Below are positions 42,697 to 50,896 of a stretch of 64,000 nucleotides of DNA, piece after piece (within the stretch, counting starts at the first letter, position 1; each line of letters opens with the position of its first letter). A program made the position numbers and the translations under genes. The stretch lies in NCBI RefSeq assembly GCF_022712275.1, contig NZ_JALAGU010000054.1, forward strand, positions 1 through 64,000, in the 5' to 3' direction. The notes below the pieces were generated by a model. It had not been told where the DNA came from, ran no database searches, and worked only from the letters and a program-made list of their open reading frames with translations. The stretch is from Corynebacterium sp. Lineage in GTDB: Bacteria; Actinomycetota; Actinomycetes; Mycobacteriales; Mycobacteriaceae.

Positions 42697-43338
42697 GTGT
42701 TATCCACACACCCTTCTGTCGTCCTCGGCGACCTCACCCTCACCTGGCCGGACGGCACGCCTGTCCTCGACCACCTCTCTACCTCCTTCCCCGCCGGATG
42801 CACCGGTGCGAACGGGACGGGCAAGTCCACACTCCTCCGCGTCCGCGCCGGCGAGCTCTCCCCCGACTCCGGGCACCTGACCGTGTCCGGCACCGCGGAC
42901 TACCTGCCGCAACGCCTCACTCTGGTCACCGACGCCACGGTCGCTGACCTCTTCGGCGTCCACGGCATCCTCGATGCCCTGGACCGGATCGAACACGGCA
43001 CCACCGACCCAGCCGACTTCGCTGCCATCGGCGACGACTGGGACATCGGTGACCGGTGTCTCGCCGACCTCGCAGCCGCCGGGCTCGAGGGGATCCAGCT
43101 CACCCGGCGCGTCGGGACGCTGTCCGGTGGGCAGACCGTTCTCACCGCAGTGGTCGGCCTGCGCCGCACCCGCCATGACGTCGTCATCCCCGATGAACCG
43201 ACGAACAACCTGGACCTCGCCACGGTGGATGCGCTGGTCGACGCGCTGGCGCCCTACCGCGGAGCGCTGATCATGGTCAGCCACGACGAAGTCCTGCTCG
43301 ACCGGCTTGGCGTAGGCTCGCGACTATGTCAGTCGTGA
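42697..43338 (+). pseudogene. Truncated ABC-F ATPase (N-terminal half only)
   Basis: The 213-aa product matches the first ATPase module of actinobacterial ABC-F proteins, which normally have two modules and about 530-550 residues. Seen here: Walker A GANGTGKSTLL, signature LSGGQ, Walker B ending DEPTNNLD, and the switch His in MVSHDE. The second module and linker are missing. The frame ends about 20 residues after the switch His, running through the promoter of mhuD. The Walker A loop also looks shortened (PAGCTGANG, where relatives have extra residues before GANG), and Walker B has Pro in IPDEP. Probably a decayed ribosome-protection or resistance factor; a functional half-protein is less likely. 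Confidence 0.6.
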
Positions 43339-43652
43339 AGATCAACGCAATCAGTGTTCCCGAAGGCGCCGGCCCTGAGCTGGAGAAGCGCTTCGCCGCC
43401 CGTGCCCACACCGTCGACTCCTCCCCCGGCTTCGAGGGCTTCCAGATGCTCCGCCCGACGAAGGGTGACGACCGCTACTTCATCGTCACTACCTGGGCCT
43501 CCGAGGAGGATTTCAAGGCCTGGGCGGAGGGCCCTGCCAGGGCCGCACACAGCGGTCCGCACTCCGGTGAGGGCAAGAAGCCGGTCGCCACGGGTGCAGA
43601 CCTGCTGGAATTCGAGGTCGTCGACCTGGACGCCATCGCCAAGCAGCAGTAA
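43326..43652 (+). CDS. mhuD: Haem-degrading monooxygenase, MhuD type
   Basis: A 108-aa antibiotic-biosynthesis-monooxygenase-fold protein close to M. tuberculosis MhuD (Rv3592), which opens haem to mycobilin and releases iron. The key residues fall at the same numbers: Asn7 (VVKINAI), Trp66 (FKAWAEGP) and His75 (ARAAHSG), the haem ligand. The opening VVKINAI and the motif SPGFEGFQMLRP follow MhuD closely. ATG at 43326 lies seven bases after TAGGCT (43313-43318), suggesting a leaderless mRNA. It overlaps the end of the broken ABC-F frame by 13 bases. A long bidirectional terminator follows. Confidence 0.88.
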   Translation: MSVVKINAISVPEGAGPELEKRFAARAHTVDSSPGFEGFQMLRPTKGDDRYFIVTTWASEEDFKAWAEGPARAAHSGPHSGEGKKPVATGADLLEFEVVDLDAIAKQQ

Positions 43653-43687
43653 CCGCAGTCCCTACCCTCCTTCCGGGGGTGGGCGAG

Positions 43688-43746
43688 AAACCGGTCCAGA
43701 TCGGAGACATGGAGTGTATCCGTCGCCCCGATCATGACCGGTTTTT
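43688..43746 (+). terminator. Bidirectional terminator between mhuD and the MetE-like gene
   Basis: AAACCGGTC (43688-43696) pairs with GACCGGTTT (43736-43744). Inside it, GATCGG (43699-43704) pairs with CCGATC (43728-43733). A run of T follows on the plus strand. It serves mhuD from the left and probably the convergent gene from the right. Confidence 0.8.
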
Positions 43747-43754
43747 CACGCCGC

Positions 43755-44696
43755 TCAGTTGCGGTGCAGCAGAGCAGCAGCGCCGCGAACGGTCCGGGCC
43801 AGCTCGGCCGCCGCGTTCGGGGTGAGGACGCCCTCTCCCGCAGCCACCAGGTCGATCTGCGGTTCGGGGCTCTCTCCGTCGAAGGTCCACTGCTTCCAGG
43901 TCCGCATCACGGTGTGCGCCAGCTCCTCGCTGGTGCGGCCACCGCCGACCCGCCAGGCCACGGAGGTGCCAGCGTCGATCAGCCGGGCGACCTCGTCATC
44001 CAGGCGGTCCACCACCAGGGTGGCGTCCAGGGATGCCAGCTCGGGGTACACGCATCCGGCGTCCAGCACGATCTCACGCTCCCCTGTGCCACCCACCTGC
44101 CCGAGGAAACGCCGCTCCACATTCGTCGCAATCTCACGGTCCAAACTCATGGTCTCGAAGTCGGTGGCTCCGACCAGTGTGGAGGTCACCTCGGCGAAGC
44201 GTCGTTCATGCACGTGCACCACCGAGGCCCCGACAGCGTCGCAGAACTCACGCACGCCCTCGCCGAGTGCCAGAGCGACATCACGGAACGCCGGCCGGTC
44301 GAAGCACAGCGGGTGCCCGTGGTACTCCACCGAAGCCCCGAAGGTCCACGGCCCGGTGACATGCACCATCAGCCGGTCAGTCCCCGGCATGACCTCGGCG
44401 ATGATGTCGGTGAGTTCGTGGCGGCGTCCGAGGAAGGAACGCATGTCGAGGGTCTTGCCCGGCGCGACCTCCCAGCCCCGGGCATGGGAACGCAGGTAGG
44501 GACCTCCGACAGTCACACCCATCGCGGCGGTCTCCATGAGCAGACCGTCATCCACGGCAGAGCGGGGCAGGCTCAGCGGTGGCAACACCCCGACGTCTTC
44601 GTCGACGTCCCTGGTCCGCCGGGCGACCGCAGCCAGAGCTGCCCGCAGGTCGGTGTGGGTGGTCCGGATATCCTCCCACCAGGCGAATCTGGTCAC
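43755..44696 (-). CDS. MetE/UROD-fold protein (vitamin B12-independent methionine synthase-like)
   Basis: A 313-aa protein resembling the C-terminal barrel of cobalamin-independent methionine synthase in length and motif layout (HVTGPWTFG, VHVHERRFAEV, WRVGGGRTSEEL). The zinc-ligand pattern of true MetE (HxC ... C) is not evident. M. tuberculosis has a related gene (Rv3015c, from memory) near ligA, mnmA and a cysteine desulfurase, so the association is conserved. GTG at 44696 overlaps the mnmA stop (GTGA), so it is translated after mnmA. Function unproven; a methyl-transfer role tied to tRNA thiolation or sulfur metabolism is only a guess. Confidence 0.7.
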   Translation of the reverse strand: MTRFAWWEDIRTTHTDLRAALAAVARRTRDVDEDVGVLPPLSLPRSAVDDGLLMETAAMGVTVGGPYLRSHARGWEVAPGKTLDMRSFLGRRHELTDIIAEVMPGTDRLMVHVTGPWTFGASVEYHGHPLCFDRPAFRDVALALGEGVREFCDAVGASVVHVHERRFAEVTSTLVGATDFETMSLDREIATNVERRFLGQVGGTGEREIVLDAGCVYPELASLDATLVVDRLDDEVARLIDAGTSVAWRVGGGRTSEELAHTVMRTWKQWTFDGESPEPQIDLVAAGEGVLTPNAAAELARTVRGAAALLHRN

Positions 44697-45805
44697 GCGG
44701 ACTGTGCTCCGGATTCAACAGCGTCCACCCACGGTGCGGTCGCACTGATCGTGCCGGATCCGATGAGGATGTCCCCCTCGGCGTCCGGCAGGTAGACCAC
44801 GGCGGCCTGGCCGCGGGCCACGCCCTGCAGCGGCTCGTGGAGCTCCAGCTCCACGGCATCCGAGGTCAGCGTCGCGGTTGCCGGGACCACACCACCGTGG
44901 GCGCGGACCTGGACTTCACACCCGAACGTCTCCCCGTGCTTCACCGGGTCGAGCCGCTTGAGCCGGTCGGCGGTGATGTGCCCGATCCTCAGATCCTGCT
45001 TGCGCCCGACCGTGACGGTGCCGGTGGAGGCGTTGATGTCGGTGACGTAGCGCGGCTGACCGTCGGCGGCAGGGCCGGTCAGTCCGAGACCCTTACGCTG
45101 GCCGATGGTGAAGCCGTAGACACCGTCGTGTTCGGCGAGGGTCTCTCCCTCCACCGACTGCACGATGCCTGGGCGCATCCCGATCTTCGCGCCGAGGAAG
45201 GCCTGTGTCCGCCCGTCGGGGATGAAGCAGATGTCGTGGCTGTCCGGCTTGGACGCCACGCCCATCCCCAGGTCCTTCGCCTCGGCGCGGATGTCGGGCT
45301 TGACGGTGTCCCCGACCGGGAACATGCAGTGGGCCAGCTGCTCGTCGGTGAGGACGCCGAGAACGTAGGACTGGTCCTTGTTGTCGTCGATGCCACGGCG
45401 CATGACACCGTCGTGCAGCCGGGCGTAGTGGCCGGTGACCACGGCATCGAAGCCGAGGGCGATGGAGCGGTCGAGCAACGCCTCGAACTTGATCTTCTCG
45501 TTGCAGCGCAGGCAGGGGTTGGGGGTCTCCCCGATCTCGTAGGACTCGACGAAGTTGTCGATGACGTCCGCCTTGAAGCGGTCGGAGAAGTCCCAGACGT
45601 AGAAGGGGATGCCGAGGGAGTCGCAGACGCGGCGGGCGTCGGCGGAGTCCTCCAGGGAGCAGCAGCCGCGCGAGCCCGCACGCACCGCCTCCGGGGACTG
45701 TGACAGCGCCAGGTGGACGCCGATGACCTCGTGACCTTCCGCCAGCGCACGCGCCGCCGCCACCGAGGAATCGACGCCACCGCTCATCGCCGCGACTACC
45801 CGCAT
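44693..45805 (-). CDS. mnmA: tRNA-specific 2-thiouridylase
   Basis: Installs the 2-thio group on U34 of Lys, Glu and Gln tRNAs using sulfur from a cysteine desulfurase. The 370-aa protein has the PP-loop SGGVDSSV at residue 8, the catalytic Cys in NPCLRCNE (about residue 97) and the second active Cys in DSHDICFIPDG (about 190). The C-terminal beta domain is present. ATG at 45805 gives the family start MRVVAAMSGG; GTG at 45817 is an alternative. It follows the desulfurase gene by about 80 bases, which would supply its sulfur, and its stop overlaps the MetE-like gene. Confidence 0.94.
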   Translation of the reverse strand: MRVVAAMSGGVDSSVAAARALAEGHEVIGVHLALSQSPEAVRAGSRGCCSLEDSADARRVCDSLGIPFYVWDFSDRFKADVIDNFVESYEIGETPNPCLRCNEKIKFEALLDRSIALGFDAVVTGHYARLHDGVMRRGIDDNKDQSYVLGVLTDEQLAHCMFPVGDTVKPDIRAEAKDLGMGVASKPDSHDICFIPDGRTQAFLGAKIGMRPGIVQSVEGETLAEHDGVYGFTIGQRKGLGLTGPAADGQPRYVTDINASTGTVTVGRKQDLRIGHITADRLKRLDPVKHGETFGCEVQVRAHGGVVPATATLTSDAVELELHEPLQGVARGQAAVVYLPDAEGDILIGSGTISATAPWVDAVESGAQSA

Positions 45806-45886
45806 TCTTCCTGTCACACTCCTGATGTACCGCCTGCAGAACAGCCCTTCACCCTACACCGTGGCTGCACCACCGGTCATCTCTGT

Positions 45887-47083
45887 TCAGTACGCCGTGC
45901 CCGCGGCCCGCGCCTGCTCGACCACACCGGACAGCAGGGCACAGATGCGGTCAATGTCGGCGTCTGTCGTCGCAGGTCCGGTGGTCAGCCGCAGTGCACC
46001 GCGGGCGGTGTGCACGTCGACGCCCATCGCGGTGAGCACGTGGGAGGCCCGGTTCACCCCGGCCGAGCAGGCGGAACCGGTGGAGGCGTCCACACCGGCG
46101 ACATCGAGCAGCATGATGAGGCTGTCGCCTTCGGCACCGGGGAAGCTCATGTGGACATGTGACGGCAGCGCTCCGGGACCAGCCGGAGCAGGGTCGGTGT
46201 AGACCACCGCATCCGGGATCGACCGGACCACGTCGAGCAGCCGGGCCTGGTAGCCGGCGAGTCGGGCGTGCTCGGCGTCCATCTCCGCGACGGCCGAGGC
46301 CAGTGCCGCCGCCGTCGCAGCCGCTCCCTGCGGGTTGACGGTGCCGGAACGCAGTTTGCGCTCCTGTCCGCCGCCGCGGACCGGAGTGTCTACGACGGCA
46401 TCGCGACGCGCCAGCAGCAGGCCGACGGACTTCGGCCCGCCGAACTTGTGCGCGCTCGCCGCCAGGGTAGAGACACCGAGGCGGTGGAAATCAACCGGCA
46501 GATGGCCGACGGCCTGCACCGCATCGACATGGGTCGGGATCCCGACATCCACCGCAGGTCCCACCACAGCCGGCAGATCACTGATGTTGCCGGTCTCGTT
46601 GTTGACCCACATGGCAGTGACAAGGGCATCAGACGCCGGGTCCAGCCGCCCCACCGGGCCCGGGCGACCGTCGGGATCCACCGGGATCCCCACCCGCTCG
46701 AACAGTGGACCGCCGGGAACGGGAAGGCCGTGCTCGTTATCGCACAGCCAGTCGACCGACTCCCCCACCGCCGGATGTTCGACCGCCGTGACATGGATCC
46801 GCCGGGCGCCACGGGTACGCAGCGCACCGAAAGCGAGACCCTGGACGGCGATATTGTCCGCCTCAGTCCCCGATCCGGTGAACAGCACCTCGGCCCGGTC
46901 AGCCCCGAGCAGACCGCCGATCTGCTCCCGGGCGTCCTCCACGATGCGGGACGCCTCACGACCGGACGCGTACTGGCCGGCCGGGTTCAGCAGGGACGCG
47001 GTGTGCTCCAGCGCCTCCACAGCTTCCGGACGCAACGGGGCGGACGCCGCGTGGTCGAGATAGATGCGGGATGTCCCTGACAT
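45887..47083 (-). CDS. Cysteine desulfurase (IscS/NifS family)
   Basis: PLP enzyme that releases sulfur from cysteine for tRNA thiolation and Fe-S assembly. The 398-aa protein has the internal aldimine lysine in SAHKFGGPKSVG (about 200) and the active cysteine in STGSACSAGVNRASHVL (about 335). The cysteine loop is short, which suggests group I-like or intermediate type. ATG at 47083 is preferred (AGGAGG four to five bases upstream) and overlaps the stop of the antiporter gene (TGATG). Position directly before mnmA matches the role of sulfur donor for tRNA. Confidence 0.92.
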   Translation of the reverse strand: MSGTSRIYLDHAASAPLRPEAVEALEHTASLLNPAGQYASGREASRIVEDAREQIGGLLGADRAEVLFTGSGTEADNIAVQGLAFGALRTRGARRIHVTAVEHPAVGESVDWLCDNEHGLPVPGGPLFERVGIPVDPDGRPGPVGRLDPASDALVTAMWVNNETGNISDLPAVVGPAVDVGIPTHVDAVQAVGHLPVDFHRLGVSTLAASAHKFGGPKSVGLLLARRDAVVDTPVRGGGQERKLRSGTVNPQGAAATAAALASAVAEMDAEHARLAGYQARLLDVVRSIPDAVVYTDPAPAGPGALPSHVHMSFPGAEGDSLIMLLDVAGVDASTGSACSAGVNRASHVLTAMGVDVHTARGALRLTTGPATTDADIDRICALLSGVVEQARAAGTAY

Positions 47084-48684
47084 CACTCCTCCTCGTGGGG
47101 CAGTGCCAGCAGACGGCGGTCGATCTCGTGCATCTTCTCGGCGACCGCTGTGGGGTCCACGCCTTTGCGGTAGCGGCTCGCAGCAAGACTGCGTTGGGCC
47201 TCGTTGAGGGACCTGCGCCGGATCTCGAGAGCCCTGCGGGCGGCCTTCTGCCGTCGCTCACGGCGGATCCGCGCGTGTTCGTCAGCGTCCTCGACACCGT
47301 CGTCACCGTCGTCGAGAGCCGAGGTTGAACGGATCACCTGGAGACGTTCGTTGATACGGGCCGCAGCCTCCGGGGTGAGATTCGCACTGGACAGTTCCTT
47401 GCTGACCACGGCGACGGCGGCGCGGTAGGCGTCGTCGAGAGCTTCCTCGGTGGCGTGGTCGGCGGTGTCGTGGAGGTCGTAGTTGCGCTTGAGATACGCG
47501 GTGAGCTTCGGCAGGGTGAGCCCGGGAATCACCATGGTGCAGAGCAGGACGACGAAGGCGACGATGGTGAACTCGTCACGCATCGGGAAGTCGGTCGGGC
47601 TCAATGACAGCACCAGGGCGAAGGTGACCAGACCGCGCATACCGGCCCAGGTCAGCAACAGGACATCGGTCCAGCGCACCGGCGCACGGTATCTCCCCCT
47701 GTTCCGGGCGTTCGCCCACAACAGCCCACTCATCCACAGTGCGCGGACCGCGATGAGCACAAGAGAGATGACCAGACCCCACAGCACCGGCTTGAGGTGC
47801 TCCACCTCGTCGTCGAAGATCGACTCGCGGACGTTCATGCCCATCAGACCGAAAGCCATACCGGTGACGAGGAGCTCAATGACCTCCCAGAACGCGGAAC
47901 CGGCGAGTCGGGCGTCGGCGGCGGTGGCGTCCAGCCGGGAGCTGAGCTCCACGGCGGCGACGACCACGGCGATGACGCCGGAGATGTGGATCTCCTCGCA
48001 CACCAGGTAGAGGATGAACGGCAGCACCCACGTGAAGGCGTTGCCGGCGACCGGGGAATCGAGCCACTCGACGACCTTGGCGGAGTAGCGTCCGACACCC
48101 CAGCCGAGAGCGACCGCACCGAGGGCGCTGTAGATCATGGTTCCGCCAGCCTCGAACCAGTGGATGTCGTCGTGGAACTGCGCGGCGGTGACCGCCGCAC
48201 TGAAGATGACGAGGGACGCGGCGTCATTGAACAGTCCCTCGGACTGCAGGGTGCCGATAATGCGTCGTGGGATGCCGGCGGGCTCCGCCACCGCCTCGAC
48301 AGCCACTGGATCCGGCGGGGCGACAGCCGCGGCCAGCGCCAGGGCACCGACGAGGGTGAGCCCGGGGATCATCCACATGGACACGCCCACGACCGCGGCC
48401 ACGGTGACAATGACGAGGATCACCGACAGGCTGAGAATGGACCGCCACTGGTCCCGGAACATACCCCAGGAAGTCCGTCGTGCCAGCGCCCACAGCAGCG
48501 GGGGCAGGGCCAACGGGAGGATGAGGTGCGGATCCACGTCGACGGTGGGCATCCCCGGGAGAAACATCGCGCCGGTGGTGACCAGCAGCAGCAGGACCGG
48601 CCAGGGCAGACCGACCCGGTCGCCTACTCCCACCGTGAGCACGGTCAAGAGCATGAGAGCCAGAACGATGATCAGGGTTGTCAT
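47083..48684 (-). CDS. Na+/H+ antiporter, CPA1/NhaP type
   Basis: A 533-aa membrane antiporter with about 12 helices and a cytoplasmic tail. Ion-site features include AAAVAPPDPVAVEAVA and NDAASLVIFSA (ND motif), the conserved pair of the CPA1 group. The last 130 residues are charged and helical (RRERRQKAARRALEIRRRSLNEAQRSL), perhaps a regulatory coiled segment. The frame is open to 48819, but ATG at 48684 places a helix at the start as expected. Its stop overlaps the desulfurase gene, so it may be cotranscribed with iscS-like and mnmA; no functional link is obvious. Confidence 0.85.
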   Translation of the reverse strand: MTTLIIVLALMLLTVLTVGVGDRVGLPWPVLLLLVTTGAMFLPGMPTVDVDPHLILPLALPPLLWALARRTSWGMFRDQWRSILSLSVILVIVTVAAVVGVSMWMIPGLTLVGALALAAAVAPPDPVAVEAVAEPAGIPRRIIGTLQSEGLFNDAASLVIFSAAVTAAQFHDDIHWFEAGGTMIYSALGAVALGWGVGRYSAKVVEWLDSPVAGNAFTWVLPFILYLVCEEIHISGVIAVVVAAVELSSRLDATAADARLAGSAFWEVIELLVTGMAFGLMGMNVRESIFDDEVEHLKPVLWGLVISLVLIAVRALWMSGLLWANARNRGRYRAPVRWTDVLLLTWAGMRGLVTFALVLSLSPTDFPMRDEFTIVAFVVLLCTMVIPGLTLPKLTAYLKRNYDLHDTADHATEEALDDAYRAAVAVVSKELSSANLTPEAAARINERLQVIRSTSALDDGDDGVEDADEHARIRRERRQKAARRALEIRRRSLNEAQRSLAASRYRKGVDPTAVAEKMHEIDRRLLALPHEEE

Positions 48685-48771
48685 CCAGTCGGATCCTTCC
48701 CAGGGGTCGGAGTGGTCGGTGGTCGCTGTCGCCAGCGGTGTCAGTGGCGGATTCCCCGGCAGAAAAAGACT

Positions 48772-48804
48772 CAGGGTCCGCACCCCGTCGGGGTGCGGAC
48801 CCTG
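48772..48804 (-). terminator. etfBA terminator
   Basis: A perfect 15-bp stem with a 3-base loop (CAGGGTCCGCACCCC and complement) is followed on the minus strand by GTCTTTTTCTG, about 100 bases after the etfA stop. Confidence 0.85.
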
Positions 48805-48904
48805 TAGTCCGGTGGTCACCGTGCCTGCTCAGACGGAATTCTCCGTCCAGTGTACCGCGTGGCTCCCACCGGTTCTTCCCGGTGTTCACCTGCGGCGGCG
48901 GGAA

Positions 48905-49858
48905 CTACTTGCGCTTGGCGAGTTCCTCGGTGGCCTGCGGGGCGACCTTGAACAGGTCGCCGACGACGCCGAAGTCGGCGATCTCGAAGATGCCGGCCTC
49001 CTCGTCCTTGTTGACGGCGACGATGGTCTTGGAGGTCTGCATACCGGCCTTGTGCTGGATGGCACCAGAGATACCGAGGGCGATGTACAGGTTCGGGGAG
49101 ACCGTCTTACCTGTCTGGCCGACCTGGAACTTGCCCGGGTAGAAGTCGGCGTCCACTGCGGCGCGGGAAGCACCGACGGCGGCACCGAGGGTGTCGGCGA
49201 GAGGCTCCACGACGTCGTGGAAGCCTTCCGGACCGGCGACACCGCGGCCACCGGAGACGATGATCTTCGCCTCGGTGAGCTCGGGGCGGTCGGCCTTCTC
49301 GGCCGGCGCGAAGGAGTTGATCTTCACCGCGGTCGGACCCGGGGCGGGCAGCTCGACGGCCTGGACGGTACCGGCGGCTGCCTGGTCCTCCGGGTCGACG
49401 GCGCCGGCGCGCAGGGTGTAGACCGGCGAAGTGCCACCGGCGGTGGACTCGACGGTGAAGTCACCACCGAAGATGGAGCCGGAGGCGGAGCGGTCGGCGT
49501 TGATGCCGATCACGTCGTAGAGGACACCGGAGGCGACGCGGGCGCCGACGCGGCCGGCGATCTCGTTGCCGTTTGCACCGGCGGCGATGACGACCGGGAC
49601 CTGGAGGGCGGCGGCCAGACCGGCGACGGCGTCAACCTGCGGGGTGACGACATACTCGGCGGCGAAGTCGGCCTCAGCGGCGTAGATGTTCTCGGCTCCG
49701 GCGGCGGCCAGGCCTGCCTGCAGCTTCTCGGTGGTGCCGGGGGCGCCGACGACGACGGCACCGACGGTGCCGAAAGCGCGGGCGGCGGTGATGAGCTCAC
49801 GGGTGCTGTTCTTCAGCTCACCCTCGGAGTGCTCAACGAGGACCAGGACGTTGGTCAT
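48905..49858 (-). CDS. etfA: Electron transfer flavoprotein alpha subunit
   Basis: FAD-binding subunit of the ETF heterodimer, which takes electrons from acyl-CoA and other dehydrogenases. The 317-aa protein ends in the conserved FAD domain (about residues 190-317). Its key segments are SGGRGVAGPEGF, GASRAAVDADFYPGKFQVGQTGKTVSPNLYIALGISGAIQHKAGM and the closing ADFGVVGDLFKVAPQATEEL. ATG at 49858 follows etfB by 33 bases. The order etfB-etfA is as in other actinobacteria. Confidence 0.95.
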   Translation of the reverse strand: MTNVLVLVEHSEGELKNSTRELITAARAFGTVGAVVVGAPGTTEKLQAGLAAAGAENIYAAEADFAAEYVVTPQVDAVAGLAAALQVPVVIAAGANGNEIAGRVGARVASGVLYDVIGINADRSASGSIFGGDFTVESTAGGTSPVYTLRAGAVDPEDQAAAGTVQAVELPAPGPTAVKINSFAPAEKADRPELTEAKIIVSGGRGVAGPEGFHDVVEPLADTLGAAVGASRAAVDADFYPGKFQVGQTGKTVSPNLYIALGISGAIQHKAGMQTSKTIVAVNKDEEAGIFEIADFGVVGDLFKVAPQATEELAKRK

Positions 49859-49891
49859 GGTTTCAGTAGTCCTTTCCGTGTGTGGGGTGAG

Positions 49892-50680
49892 TTAAATGAG
49901 CTTCTGCTTGGCGAGGAACTCGACCAGCTGAACGCCGCCGTTGCCCTCGTCGGTGACGATCTCACCGGCGGTCTTCGCGGCCTTCGGGGCAGAGGCGGTG
50001 ACCTTGGTCGCGGCGGCACCGAGGCCGACGTTCTCAGCGGCGACACCGATCTCGGCGATACCCAGTTCGCGGATGGTCTTCTTCTTCGCGGCCATGATGC
50101 CCTTGAAGTTCGGGACGCGCGGGGTGTTCGCCTTCTCGGTGACGGACACGATCGCCGGGGTCGGGGCCTCGACGGTGAAGATGCCGTCTTCGGTGACGCG
50201 CTCACCGGTCACCTTGCCTCCCTCGACCTCGAGGGAACGCAGGTTGGTGACGGCCGGGATCTGGCGGTACTCGGAGAGCAGACCCGGCACAGCACCGGCA
50301 CCACCGTCGGTGGAGGCGTTGCCGGCGAGGATGATCTCGATGTCCTCGACCTGGTTGAGGGCGTTGGACAGGGTCCAGGCGGTACCCAGGGCGTCCGAAC
50401 CGGCGAGGGCGTCATCGGTGACGAGGATTCCCTCGTCGGCACCGAGGGACAGTGCCTTGCGCAGGGCGGAGGTGGCGCCCGCCGGGCCCACGCTCAGCAC
50501 GATGATGTTGCGGGACCCGTCAGCTTCCTTGAGCTTCAGGGCCGCCTCGACGGCGTTCTCGTTGATCTCGTCCAGGATAGCGTCGCTGTTCTCCCGGTCG
50601 AGCGTGAAGTCGTCATCGGTCAGCTTGCGCTCGGAGTAGGTGTCCGGCACCTGCTTGACCAGAACCACGATGTTCGACAT
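49892..50680 (-). CDS. etfB: Electron transfer flavoprotein beta subunit
   Basis: AMP-binding subunit of the electron transfer flavoprotein. The 262-aa protein begins NIVVLVKQVPDTYSERKL and has LDEINENAVEAALKLKE and the ILAGNASTDGGAGAVPGLLSEY AMP/partner region, then the C-terminal ETF-alpha-binding arm. ATG at 50680 is preferred (AAGG seven bases upstream); the longer frame to 50791 adds residues over the promoter. On the minus strand TAGAAT (50722-50727) is the likely -10, and a GlxR-like site overlaps the promoter. Confidence 0.95.
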   Translation of the reverse strand: MSNIVVLVKQVPDTYSERKLTDDDFTLDRENSDAILDEINENAVEAALKLKEADGSRNIIVLSVGPAGATSALRKALSLGADEGILVTDDALAGSDALGTAWTLSNALNQVEDIEIILAGNASTDGGAGAVPGLLSEYRQIPAVTNLRSLEVEGGKVTGERVTEDGIFTVEAPTPAIVSVTEKANTPRVPNFKGIMAAKKKTIRELGIAEIGVAAENVGLGAAATKVTASAPKAAKTAGEIVTDEGNGGVQLVEFLAKQKLI

Positions 50681-50721
50681 TCGTTGGCCTTCCTGCCTTG
50701 GGTTCGATGTGATCGTCGGTA

Positions 50722-50727
50722 ATTCTA
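50722..50727 (-). promoter_or_regulatory. etfBA -10 element
   Basis: TAGAAT on the minus strand, about 42 bases before the etfB ATG. The -35 region (TAGGTC) is weak and lies within the GlxR-like site, which may explain control by that site. Confidence 0.5.
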
Positions 50728-50739
50728 CCCGGATTCTGC

Positions 50740-50755
50740 CGTGACCTACCCCACA
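50740..50755. promoter_or_regulatory. GlxR/CRP-like site upstream of etfBA
   Basis: On the minus strand TGTGGGGTAGGTCACG matches TGTGANNTANNTCACA at 10 of 12 defined positions, including the central TA and both TGTG/TCAC half-sites. It is centred about 30 bases upstream of the inferred transcription start. Confidence 0.5.
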
Positions 50756-50834
50756 ATCACGTGAAAATAGACCTATCTGCCACAAAATCACCGTTTCTAC
50801 GGGCTCATGACCTGCGACGTTGCAAACATGCTAC

Positions 50835-50869
50835 AAAAAAATATCTTTCCGGCCTCACCCCCGGGGGTG
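50835..50869 (-). terminator. Terminator of the methyltransferase operon
   Basis: The GC palindrome CACCCCCGGGGGTG (50856-50869), part of a slightly longer imperfect stem, is followed on the minus strand by GATATTTTTTTG (T7 at 50835-50841). It lies just after the methyltransferase stop. Confidence 0.7.
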
Positions 50870-50896
50870 CCGCGTTTCACGTTGGGATAGGTCGTT

